A DNA stretch of 43,976 nt from Gammaproteobacteria bacterium (GTDB taxonomy: Bacteria > Pseudomonadota > Gammaproteobacteria > Steroidobacterales > Steroidobacteraceae). Each line of letters starts with the position of its first letter. Position 1 is the stretch's first letter. The notes under the pieces were generated by a model. The model was not told the origin of the DNA and ran no database searches. It saw nothing but the letters and a program-made list of their open reading frames with translations. Location: assembly GCA_016874555.1 (NCBI GenBank), contig VGTW01000007.1, forward strand, positions 1-43,976. Direction: 5' to 3'. Of the stretch, positions 1 to 8,900 are shown one piece after another. The translations under genes were made by a program, and so were the position numbers.

Positions 1-1
1 C

Positions 2-583
2 TTGAGTCTGCCGACGTTGCTGTGGCTCAGCATGCGCCGCGTCAGTCGTGTGGTCGTGGCGGCAGCGGGCACAACAAAAATTTCGGCGCTCGATGGCGCG
101 CGCAACGCGGCGGTCGCGGCCATCGCAATCGTCGCTTGCCAGATCATGCTCGGCGGCTGGACCAGCAGCAACTACGCCGCGGTCGCCTGCCCGGACCTGC
201 CGAAATGTCAAAATCAGTGGTGGCCCGAGGGCATGGATTTCAATGAGGCGTTCGTACTATGGCGCGGTCTCGACATCAACTACACCGGCGGTGTGCTCGA
301 GCACCCGGCCCGCGTAGCCATCCACTTCACGCATCGTCTCGGTGCGCTCATCGCCACGCTCGCTGTGCTGCTCGCCGGCTGGCTCGCCATTCGTAACGCG
401 CCGACAACTCTGGTGCGCCGCGGCGGACAATGGGCCATTGCCGCGCTCGGACTGCAATTACTGATCGCAGTATTCATGATCCTCCAAGCTTTCCCACTCT
501 CTCTCGCCGCCGGACATAACGCGGGCGCAGCCATTTTGCTGATGGCGCTGCTGCTGCTCAACAAACGGCTGCGCGAAACCTGA
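2..583 (+). CDS. ctaA: Heme A synthase (CtaA/COX15), 3' part
   Basis: This membrane enzyme oxidises the C8 methyl of heme O to make heme A for aa3-type cytochrome oxidases. The reading frame is open at the window edge, so only about the C-terminal 193 residues are visible. Seen: at least four hydrophobic helices, a loop with the paired cysteines CPDLPKC, a helix start AIHFTHRLG carrying heme-ligand-type histidines, and a later helix with AAGHNAG. These are hallmarks of the second half of the COX15/CtaA fold. The stop lies 2 nt before the ctaB start, so the two are almost certainly co-transcribed and probably translationally coupled. Together they imply that the organism makes heme A and respires aerobically with a heme-copper oxidase. 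The true start lies outside the window. Confidence 0.93.
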   Translation: MSLPTLLWLSMRRVSRVVVAAAGTTKISALDGARNAAVAAIAIVACQIMLGGWTSSNYAAVACPDLPKCQNQWWPEGMDFNEAFVLWRGLDINYTGGVLEHPARVAIHFTHRLGALIATLAVLLAGWLAIRNAPTTLVRRGGQWAIAALGLQLLIAVFMILQAFPLSLAAGHNAGAAILLMALLLLNKRLRET

Positions 584-585
584 AC

Positions 586-1494
586 ATGGCAGCCCCCGCA
601 AGCGTCGTCCAGACACGACCGCAATGGAAGCTCTATCTCGAGCTCACCAAACCGAAAGTCGTCGCGCTGATCGTCTTCACCGCCATCGTCGGCGCCTTAC
701 TCGCAAGTCCGGGCGTGCCACCGCTCGCGGCGCTCATCTGGGGAAACTTGGGGATCGCGCTTGCAGCAGGTTGCGCCGCCGCCGTCAACCACGTCCTCGA
801 TCGCAAGATTGACGAGCAGATGTCGCGCACTCGCAGTCGTCCACTGCCGACAGGTGGCCTTGACGCGCCACGAGCCGTAGCGTTCGCGGGTGTGCTCGGC
901 GCGCTGTCGATGCTGATTCTTTGGTTGCTCGTAAACCCACTCACCGCGGTACTCACCTTTGCGTCGCTGATCGGCTACGCCGTCATTTACACCGTGGTCT
1001 TGAAGCGCGCGACCTCGCAGAACATCGTGATCGGCGGTGCCGCAGGCGCTGCACCGCCTATCCTTGGCTGGGCGGCAGTCACCAACTCCATCGAGCCCAA
1101 TGCCTTGCTGCTGTTCCTGATCATCTTCATTTGGACGCCGCCGCATTTCTGGGCGCTGGCGATTGCCCGCAAAGACGAATATGCACAGGCCGGTATTCCG
1201 ATGCTGCCAGTCACCCACGGTGTGCCTTACACCCGCCTGCAGGTATTGCTCTACACGGTATTGCTGGTCATCGTGTCGTTACTGCCCTGGGTAACTCACA
1301 TGAGCGGCCTGATCTATTTAGTCGCAGCCCTCGTGCTCAACGGTCGGTTTCTGTACTACGCATTGGCGCTCAAACTGACCGACCGCAGCGAACTACCGAT
1401 GAAGGTCTTCCGCTTCTCGATTTCTTATTTGATGTGGATCTTCGTGGCGCTACTGGTCGATCACTACCTGCCGACCACACAACTGATCAGCTGA
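586..1494 (+). CDS. ctaB: Heme O synthase (protoheme IX farnesyltransferase)
   Basis: A UbiA-superfamily integral membrane prenyltransferase that transfers the farnesyl group of FPP to protoheme IX to give heme O, the substrate of the upstream CtaA. At 302 aa it is full length. The first Asp-rich motif N-x3-D-x3-D is seen around residues 68-76 (NHVLDRKID), followed by the basic stretch [10 protein letters not shown]. The second conserved loop, [12 protein letters not shown], lies near residue 195, within a protein of about nine hydrophobic helices. It starts 2 nt after the ctaA stop. The gene ends 1 nt before the stop of the opposing hydrolase gene, so the two transcripts converge with no room for a separate terminator. 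The family is also called CyoE; the ctaA linkage favours ctaB. Confidence 0.97.
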   Translation: MAAPASVVQTRPQWKLYLELTKPKVVALIVFTAIVGALLASPGVPPLAALIWGNLGIALAAGCAAAVNHVLDRKIDEQMSRTRSRPLPTGGLDAPRAVAFAGVLGALSMLILWLLVNPLTAVLTFASLIGYAVIYTVVLKRATSQNIVIGGAAGAAPPILGWAAVTNSIEPNALLLFLIIFIWTPPHFWALAIARKDEYAQAGIPMLPVTHGVPYTRLQVLLYTVLLVIVSLLPWVTHMSGLIYLVAALVLNGRFLYYALALKLTDRSELPMKVFRFSISYLMWIFVALLVDHYLPTTQLIS

Positions 1495-1495
1495 T

Positions 1496-2146
1496 TCAGT
1501 TCGTAGCGAAAAAACGATCCCCGACGAACGGATTGCTGCGTCGCTCTTCACCGAACGTCGACGTGGGGCCATGCCCCGGCAAAAAGGTGACGTCGTCCCC
1601 GAGCGGAAAGAGCCTGCCGCGGATCGACTGCAGCAACTCGGCGTGATTGCCGCGCGGAAAATCGGTACGCCCAATCGAGCCTGCGAAGATGACATCGCCG
1701 ACGATTGCGAAACGCGAGTCGCGTTGAAAGAACACCACATGGCCAGGCGTGTGACCCGGGCAGTGTAAGACCTCAAACTCGACTTGCCCTACGGTCACTC
1801 GATCGCCCTGCACCAGCCACCGATCAGGAGTGAAACGCTCCGCCGGCGGAAAGCCGAACATCTTGGCCTGTGCAGGCATTTGTTCGATCCAGAACATATC
1901 GCCCTGATGCGGTCCCTCGATCGGCAGCGTGTGACGCCGTACGAGTTCCGCCGTCGCACCGGCGTGGTCCAAATGTGCATGGGTGATGAGGATTTTTTCG
2001 ACCGTCAAACCCTGCTGCGCCACCACTGCAAGCACCCGCTCGAGATCACCACCTGGATCAATGATTGCGGCATGACGGGTCAGCTCGCACCAGACAATGG
2101 AGCAGTTTTGCTGGAACGCAGTGACCGGAACGACCTGCAGCTTCAT
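1496..2146 (-). CDS. Metallo-beta-lactamase-fold hydrolase (YcbL/glyoxalase II-like), third gene of the pcs-mcr operon
   Basis: A 216-aa one-domain metallo-hydrolase. The zinc-binding signature THAHLDH is at residues 55-61. Later metal ligands are visible in HCPGHTPGH, VGDVIFAGSIGRTDFPRG and the C-terminal LPGHGP. The start chosen is the ATG at 2146, which begins MKLQVVPVTAFQQN, the usual N-terminus of the YcbL-type group; a longer in-frame extension is mostly arginine/serine-rich shadow of mcr. It lies 10 nt after the mcr stop in the same direction, so it is very likely the last gene of that operon. Family members hydrolyse glutathione thioesters or other thioesters. In this setting it could remove an S-acyl adduct or an off-pathway CoA ester of the 3-HP route, but that is inference. 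It lacks the C-terminal substrate domain of full glyoxalase II. Confidence 0.88.
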   Translation of the reverse strand: MKLQVVPVTAFQQNCSIVWCELTRHAAIIDPGGDLERVLAVVAQQGLTVEKILITHAHLDHAGATAELVRRHTLPIEGPHQGDMFWIEQMPAQAKMFGFPPAERFTPDRWLVQGDRVTVGQVEFEVLHCPGHTPGHVVFFQRDSRFAIVGDVIFAGSIGRTDFPRGNHAELLQSIRGRLFPLGDDVTFLPGHGPTSTFGEERRSNPFVGDRFFATN

Positions 2147-2156
2147 TCCGAAACAC

Positions 2157-5100
2157 TCAGACCGTGATCGCCAGACCACGATAGATACGGGCTCGGTAGC
2201 GGCTCTCTTGCGCCTCGACGATCGGGGCCGCAGCAAGCAGCACGGCGTGGGCGTAGCGCTGGTGCTCCTCCGCCTGTTCAGCGGCATCGCGCGGCTCTTC
2301 GCTACGCATGCGCCGCGTGAGGTTGACTTGGTTCACCGTCACTGCCGTCGGAAGTCGCTCGTTTTCGACACCTAGTGTGGCGGTGAACGCGTGTAGCGTC
2401 GTCTTGACGAAGTTCGCCATCGCAAATTGCGCGAGCGAACCGCCCACGGGCACGTCGGGCGAGGTGAGGATGAGTCGGGCACCCTTGAACAACGACACTT
2501 TACGCGCCACGCAGAAGTGGTGCGTGAGATTGGTTTCGATGAGTGCCGAAAATTCGCTAGCGTCGAGGTGATCTTTGCCGCCGACACCGAATAACGCTCG
2601 CGGGATTCCGGCGAATGGCGTAGATATCACCGCCGCGGGAACCCCACCGCTAGCAAACGCGGCGTCCATGCCGGCTTCGAGATCATCACCCACCGTGAGA
2701 TACGACACGCGGTCGTGACCAAGCGCGCGACCCATGATTTTACTAATCTCTTGTCCAGCAGCATCGGTTCGCGTCAGCATGGTGATACTGCCCACGTGCC
2801 CTTCAGCAAGAAAAAGTTTGGCCACTGCTGCTAACGGTTCGACCATATGTTCGCCGATCAGCCAAATATTTTCCCCTTCCATGCGGCGTACGCGCTCGGG
2901 CTTGGCACGACCAAACAATTCGCGTTCGGTAATAGTGCGCTCCTGCTGCAGACCACCGGAAGGTTCGAAGGTTTCACCGGAGATGGCACGATCCGCCATG
3001 AAAAATACCGTCGCCAGGGCAACGTCGATTTCCGTTGGCATGCGATGTAGGTGCAGCATGCCTATGACACCCGAGCGGATTTTCTCCGCCTCGGCATCGA
3101 TGCGCGCCGGATCGATGAACGGTTCCGGTGGCCGCGGTAAATCGCGAATCCACCCCTCTGCATATTCCTGCAGCACGGTGTCAGGAATTAGGCAACCGTT
3201 GCGCAACCGTGCTACTAAACGCCTGGCCATCGACTGCGTCATCAAAAAACGCAGAGAAGAATGAGTCGGCTCCTCGGTACCGTGCAAATCTGCGCGCAAC
3301 TGCGTACAAAGATCACGCAAGACAGAAGGTACCTCAGCCGCTTGCAGCAAACCGATGTCATTACCGCGTAGTGCGTCGAGCACTGAATCGACCGTGGTTC
3401 CGCCGTCGATCGCCTTGAGTACGGCGCCATGGATTTGGTTAAGTCGCTTATTCTCGAGGATAAGTTTGGAGCGGCGATCGAAGAGCCCCGCTTTGCCGTC
3501 CTTACCCTTGAGCCGCTGCCCTTCCACCGGCCCTGGCGCAATCGCATTGATCTGGATTTCCGGACCGACAAATCGTGCGAGGTTTTCCACCAAGGCACGC
3601 TGTCCGGCCTTCGAGACAGCATAGTCGGAGCGATTGGGATAAGGCACGGCAATATATTTTTCACCGCCGAAATACGAACTGACATTCAAGATATATCCGG
3701 AACCCTGATTTTTCATCAGCGGTACTACCTTCTCGATCAAGGAATAGTTTGAGACGAGGTTGGCCTGTAAAGTATTGCGCCAGTCCGCGGGGTGCAGGTC
3801 AATGGCCATCTGCTCGGCGCCGGCGACACCGGCGTTGTTGATGAGATAGTCGATGCGGCCAAAAGCCTGCAGTGTTGCCGTGACCGATTTCACCAGTGCG
3901 GCCTCATCGGCGACATCGATATCGGCCAAAATGCGTACCCGCTCTTGCGAGCGGTTGTAGCCTATTTCGGCCAGCTCGTTGACGATGCTTTCACGCATTT
4001 CGATCAACTGACTCTCACGGCGTGCCGTCAACATCACGCGTGCACCAGAAATCGCCAGCAAACGACCAAGCTGGCCGCCGATGCCGGCAGAGCCTCCGGT
4101 AATCAGCACGCATTTACCGAGATGCAAACCCATCAGAGATTCAATCCAGCCGAAATTAGGTCGGGTCGATCCAGTCGCATCGACGATCGTTGTGGGCATG
4201 TAGAGATTAACCTGCGGGACTCGTCGCTTAGTGAAGAGCAGACGCGCCGCCTGCGCACCGGCAAACGTCAACTCGTGCTTCTCGGAGTTGGACCAACGCA
4301 GAATTTGGTTGGACCACTCGAGAGCCACACGATCACCCGCACGCACTTGGGTCTCGCTTTCGTCGCGCCATACGCGTACTAACTGTTCGATACTGGCACG
4401 CAAGATATCAGCGTAGGTGTTGCCGATTTCGTCATGACCGTTGGACATGAAAATGATGCGCGGGCTCTCACCCGCAGGCGCCAAACGATGCCACAAGCGT
4501 GACAGCTCGCGGGTAATACCCAAGAGACCCGCGAGCTCACCTTTGAGGAATGCCTCGATGTCGGCATCGCTCGCCTCGGCGAGTGGGGCCTTGAATCGCC
4601 AGTTGCCAAACGCTGGCAGCACAATCGCCCCGTGCAGACCCTGCGCGGACTCGACCCCCACCAGCGAGGGCGCCAATGTTCCTGGGCGATGGCGATCGAA
4701 TAGTACGGGCTCAATACGACGATCTGCGTCGGTTTTGCGCAAGGCTGCGCGGGCCGCCTGTACGGCTTCTTCGCTGCCGAGACCCAGCAGCACTCGCGCG
4801 CCGCAGCCCGCTTGAATACGCGCAATCGTCAAGGCGTCGGTGACCTGATCACCGGCTGCCACCAGCACCGTGGATCCGGTGCCATCGACCGTGCGCAGTT
4901 CAGGTCGTGAAACCCACGTCGAGCGCGACTCATGCACCACCTGCATGCCGTTCGTGACTTCGAAACCCTGCGCACTGAACGCCATCGATTCGTCGCTACC
5001 CAAAAAAACGATGGTGTTGGCGACATCTTCGACCGTCGGTAAGCTTTTGGCGGTACCGGTGCTAGCATCGGCGCGGGCAAGCGCCATCGTCGCCGTGAAA

Positions 5101-5924
5101 TCATTGGCCGTGGTGCCCTCCGGTGCCTTGCGCAACTTGTCCATCGCCTCGAAAACCGTTCGGATGCGGTTGCTCTCGATCGGTCCGGGAAATACAGTGT
5201 TCACGCGAATGCCGCGCTGACCCAATTGCAACGCCAACTGTCGCGAGAACGCGTTGAGCGCAGATTTCGGCACCACATAAGCGGCGCGACCGTAGTAACC
5301 CGTGCGCGAAAAAATGGTCGAAACGTTGATGACGCTCGAGCCTGCCGCCAGATGCGGTGCGGCTGCGCGCACCATGTTCCAGCTAAGTCCGAGCAGGTTT
5401 CCCGCTGCATCCGCCACCGTTTCGGTGTCGGTCGAACCGGCTGCACGCATGACCTCCAGTTCTTCGCGTGACAACGGCAGATTTTCGATCGGCGCCTTGG
5501 GCCCTGCCGAACCTGCGTTGTTGACGAGAATGTCGAGGCGACCGAACTGCCGCATGACCGTTGCGACCCCGAAGCGAGCCTGACCCGCATCGGAGGCGTC
5601 GAAAGCCAAGATGAACGCGCGTTCCGCCGGTGCAGCGGTCAGCGACAGCAGTTTTTTGTGCACCGCTTCGAGTTTGGCCTGATTGCGGCCCACCATCACC
5701 ACCGTCGCCCCTTCTTCGAGATAGCGACGGACGATTACCTCACCAATATTGCCGGCAGCACCCGAGATGAGCGCCACTTTGCCGACCAGTCGCCCGGGAC
5801 GCATGGCCAGCGTCGATTTCTTAGAAGAAGCTACAGCCTTGGCAACCGCCTTAGTTTTTGTCTTAGCGGGTTTAGTGACCTTGGCCGTGACAGTCTTGGT
5901 GGATTTTTTGCTCTTACCAATCAT
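2157..5924 (-). CDS. mcr: Bifunctional malonyl-CoA reductase (two SDR halves)
   Basis: It reduces malonyl-CoA to malonate semialdehyde (C-terminal half) and then to 3-hydroxypropionate (N-terminal half) with NADPH, as known for the Chloroflexus enzyme. From the ATG at 5924 it is 1255 aa, close to the roughly 1220 aa family length. N-terminal SDR: SGAAGNIG at 54-61, NNAGSAG near 135, active-site YVVPK at 216-220. C-terminal SDR: TGGSAGIGG at 609-617, NNAGVAG near 696, SSYFGGEK near 749, YAVSK at 768-772. From memory, long stretches match Chloroflexus Mcr, including FANFVKTTLHAFTAT-type and GLAITV-type endings. The start at 5924 has GGGGAG upstream and overlaps the pcs stop as ATGA; an in-frame ATG at 5939 is also possible. 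Odd: residues 1-45 form a Lys/Ala/Thr-rich basic tail absent from the Chloroflexus protein. No frameshift or lost catalytic residue is seen. Confidence 0.95.
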   Translation of the reverse strand: MIGKSKKSTKTVTAKVTKPAKTKTKAVAKAVASSKKSTLAMRPGRLVGKVALISGAAGNIGEVIVRRYLEEGATVVMVGRNQAKLEAVHKKLLSLTAAPAERAFILAFDASDAGQARFGVATVMRQFGRLDILVNNAGSAGPKAPIENLPLSREELEVMRAAGSTDTETVADAAGNLLGLSWNMVRAAAPHLAAGSSVINVSTIFSRTGYYGRAAYVVPKSALNAFSRQLALQLGQRGIRVNTVFPGPIESNRIRTVFEAMDKLRKAPEGTTANDFTATMALARADASTGTAKSLPTVEDVANTIVFLGSDESMAFSAQGFEVTNGMQVVHESRSTWVSRPELRTVDGTGSTVLVAAGDQVTDALTIARIQAGCGARVLLGLGSEEAVQAARAALRKTDADRRIEPVLFDRHRPGTLAPSLVGVESAQGLHGAIVLPAFGNWRFKAPLAEASDADIEAFLKGELAGLLGITRELSRLWHRLAPAGESPRIIFMSNGHDEIGNTYADILRASIEQLVRVWRDESETQVRAGDRVALEWSNQILRWSNSEKHELTFAGAQAARLLFTKRRVPQVNLYMPTTIVDATGSTRPNFGWIESLMGLHLGKCVLITGGSAGIGGQLGRLLAISGARVMLTARRESQLIEMRESIVNELAEIGYNRSQERVRILADIDVADEAALVKSVTATLQAFGRIDYLINNAGVAGAEQMAIDLHPADWRNTLQANLVSNYSLIEKVVPLMKNQGSGYILNVSSYFGGEKYIAVPYPNRSDYAVSKAGQRALVENLARFVGPEIQINAIAPGPVEGQRLKGKDGKAGLFDRRSKLILENKRLNQIHGAVLKAIDGGTTVDSVLDALRGNDIGLLQAAEVPSVLRDLCTQLRADLHGTEEPTHSSLRFLMTQSMARRLVARLRNGCLIPDTVLQEYAEGWIRDLPRPPEPFIDPARIDAEAEKIRSGVIGMLHLHRMPTEIDVALATVFFMADRAISGETFEPSGGLQQERTITERELFGRAKPERVRRMEGENIWLIGEHMVEPLAAVAKLFLAEGHVGSITMLTRTDAAGQEISKIMGRALGHDRVSYLTVGDDLEAGMDAAFASGGVPAAVISTPFAGIPRALFGVGGKDHLDASEFSALIETNLTHHFCVARKVSLFKGARLILTSPDVPVGGSLAQFAMANFVKTTLHAFTATLGVENERLPTAVTVNQVNLTRRMRSEEPRDAAEQAEEHQRYAHAVLLAAAPIVEAQESRYRARIYRGLAITV

Positions 5925-8900
5925 CGGGGTGCTCCCCACTCCTGAAACAGTTCATCTCGTGAACGCAGTCCGCCGCGCGGCAAGGCATGATTGACCACGT
6001 AGTTCGACCCAGCGTGGGTGTTGTCCCACATCGCTTGGTGGGCCGCGGGCAGTTCCTGCCAGGGAACCACGGTAGGCGCACTCACTTCGAGCTGGCCTGC
6101 AGCGATCATGTCGTTCATGCGGGCCACCTCGAAGGCATTGCAGAGATGCGTGCCGGCGATGGTTGCCGTCGGCATGAGAATACGTCGTTGGCGCATCCAA
6201 ACCTGCGGTGCGTAGAACGTGTAGCGCTTACCTTGCATGGACTCGCAGTACACGACGCGACCGGTGAACGGTTTGACGAGCGAAGTGGAAGCCGCGAGTG
6301 CATCGTGTCCGGCGCGTTCGATAATGAGGTCGGGATAACCGCGAGGGTTGTCCGCTGAACGCAGTGAACGACCAATCGCGCTACCAAACGGTTTCGTGGT
6401 GCGCTCTTGGAACTGACGGACTGCCTCTTTGAAGCGCTCGGTCTCGCGCTTCGCATCGAGCAACGGCGGCAATGCCGTCGGCCAATCGAAATCGATACCC
6501 TCCTTGCGACGGATTTCTTCGATCGAAATCACGCCGCGCACGGAATCACCATAACCCAGCGACTGTACGAATTCGCGCTGGGCATCGGTGGCTGTTGCCA
6601 CCACCAGGCGTCCGCCCGCCTTACGTACGGCCTCGATGGCTTCGAGACCCACCGGATCAAGCAACGCATTGCCCACGGCACCGCTGTCCGCCTCATTGCT
6701 GCCCGCCCCGGCGCTGTCAACACCGTAATAGAGCAGCACCGCTTCGCCCGCGCGCAGCCGTGCGCGGCGCAACATGTCTTCGGGGCTCGACGCACCCTGC
6801 TTGCCGACAAAAGAAAACCAATAGCCACTGGTAGCGCCATAGAACGTCAGCGTGCCGTGCTCCGCCAGTATCTGGAACGAGCGCGGAAACGACTCTTGCC
6901 CGGCATGCGACACCACGTAATCCGCGAGACGACCCCCCGTCTGGCGACGTATTTCTTCGAGAATGGGTTCGCCCGCACGTTCCCAGCGCGCAATGGCCTC
7001 GGCGTTTTCGGGCACCACGGTGTAGGCCTCGGCCCAGCGCGAATCACGACGATTGATCGCCCCGGCTGCACCCTGTGACATGATGAACGCCGCGCGCTCC
7101 GCACTTGAGACGAGACCGACGCTCGCGAGTCCATTGCGAGCCGCGCTCTTCAAGGCCTCGAAGCCGGTACCGGTCGCTGCACCCTCCACGAACAGGGTCT
7201 TGCCGGACTCGATTTGCAGCGTAGTGAACAAGGCGCGCACCACGGTACCGAGGTTGAGTACATAGGACCCTGCAGCCTCAAGCGTGAGATCTGGCGGCAG
7301 CGAATGCAGCTGCGGTCCCTGCACCAGCAAAAATTGTTGGTGGCTACCCGTATCGGTTTCGTACCCCTGGATCGAGAATCCAGCATACATAGGATCACGC
7401 GCAGCCAGCGGCGATAACAAATCGCTCTGGCCCGAATAGACCGTCACGAGATCACCGACTCTGAGTCGGCCCTCGCGTTTGACCTCGCTGCCGACCGCAA
7501 CGATCAGCGCAACACCCCCCGAGCCCGTGACTTGGTAGTCGAGGTCGTGATTGTCGAAGGGCGACACCGGGATGCCGGTGATGGCCCAGATATCGTTGAA
7601 GTTCACTTCCGAAGCAAGCACATAGACGAGTGCTTCGCTAGGACCCGGCTCCGGTACGGGGACCACGATTTCGCGTTCAGCCACTTTCGGCAGACCATGC
7701 GCCGGGGCCCCCGTACGCAAATCTTTGATCACCGCGTGTCCATATTGCCACTTGGGCAATGGGGAAAGGCCAGGAAAGAAAGGCGCACCGACCGGCAGTA
7801 ACTCGCCACGCTTGACGAGCGCCGGGAGCTCCGTGGCTCCCGGCGCTGTGTCGCGACGCGTCGGCAACGGCGCACTTTGCTTATTTAAGAAAGCGCGAAT
7901 GCCTGCCTTACCCCCCTCAGGATCCACTATCGCCTCGGCGAACAGCTGGGCTTCGCGGGCAAGGCCTGCGGCCAGCCCCAAAGTCCAGCCCGTACGCACA
8001 GCATCGAGTATGCGTTCGGCAGTATTGCCGCGCCCCACGGCGCTCGCCTGCGCGAGTAGTCGCTGTACCTCGGCATCGGCCAGTGCCGCAGCAAAATCAG
8101 CTTTGCCTGCACCCTGCCAAGCGGCATGTGCTGCGCGACGTGCTACAAAAGTTCGTGCGACCAGGTTGCGACCTGCTGGCGCAGCGACATATTCCGCAGC
8201 GAGTCGCGTCGCCAGCGTCAGTACATCTTCGCTGTCGGCTGCGAGAGCATGCAGCAGCCCATCAGCGTGAACCTCCGCAGCCTCTAGCGTGCGGCCGCCC
8301 ATCACGATTTCGAGCGTACGCACGAGCGGCGCAGAATGTCCTGCCTGTTCGAGCAGGCGCGGCAGACGCTGCGTACCACCGTAGCCCGGCAGAAGATTAA
8401 GGCGAACTTCCGGCTGACCAAAAGTCGCGTGCGGTTCGGCCACGCGCACATGGCAGGCCATCGCGAACTCCATGCCGCCACCCAAAGCCACACCGTTGAT
8501 GGCTGCGATCGCCGGTTTATCCATGGTCTCAATCTTGCGAAACGCCAGATGTGCGTTGTTCGGCAAGGGCAAAGCCTCTTCGAGGCTATGTACGTCTTCG
8601 TAGAGCTGACGGATATCCGCCCCGGCAACGAATGCCGACGTACCTTGACCCGTGAAAACCACTGCCTTGACGTCGTCACGCCGCGCGACATGATCGATGA
8701 CGATATTGAGTTCATCGAGTGCACGCTCGTTGAGGGCATTGACCGGCGGATTATTGATGGTGACAACAGCTACCCGCTCGGCGGGCTTACGCGGGCGGCG
8801 CTTTGCACCTGGCACCACACCCAGCGAGTGGTAGTGAATGCGGAAGTAGCGAAAATCTTCGAACAGCTGCTGTTCGTCCGCAACCCGCTGGCGCGCTTGC

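Noticed and set aside
921-1646. 241-residue rightward frame overlapping ctaB and the metallo-hydrolase gene
   Set aside because: It is a frame shadow: Arg/His/Pro-rich, spans two real genes on opposite strands and has no family features.
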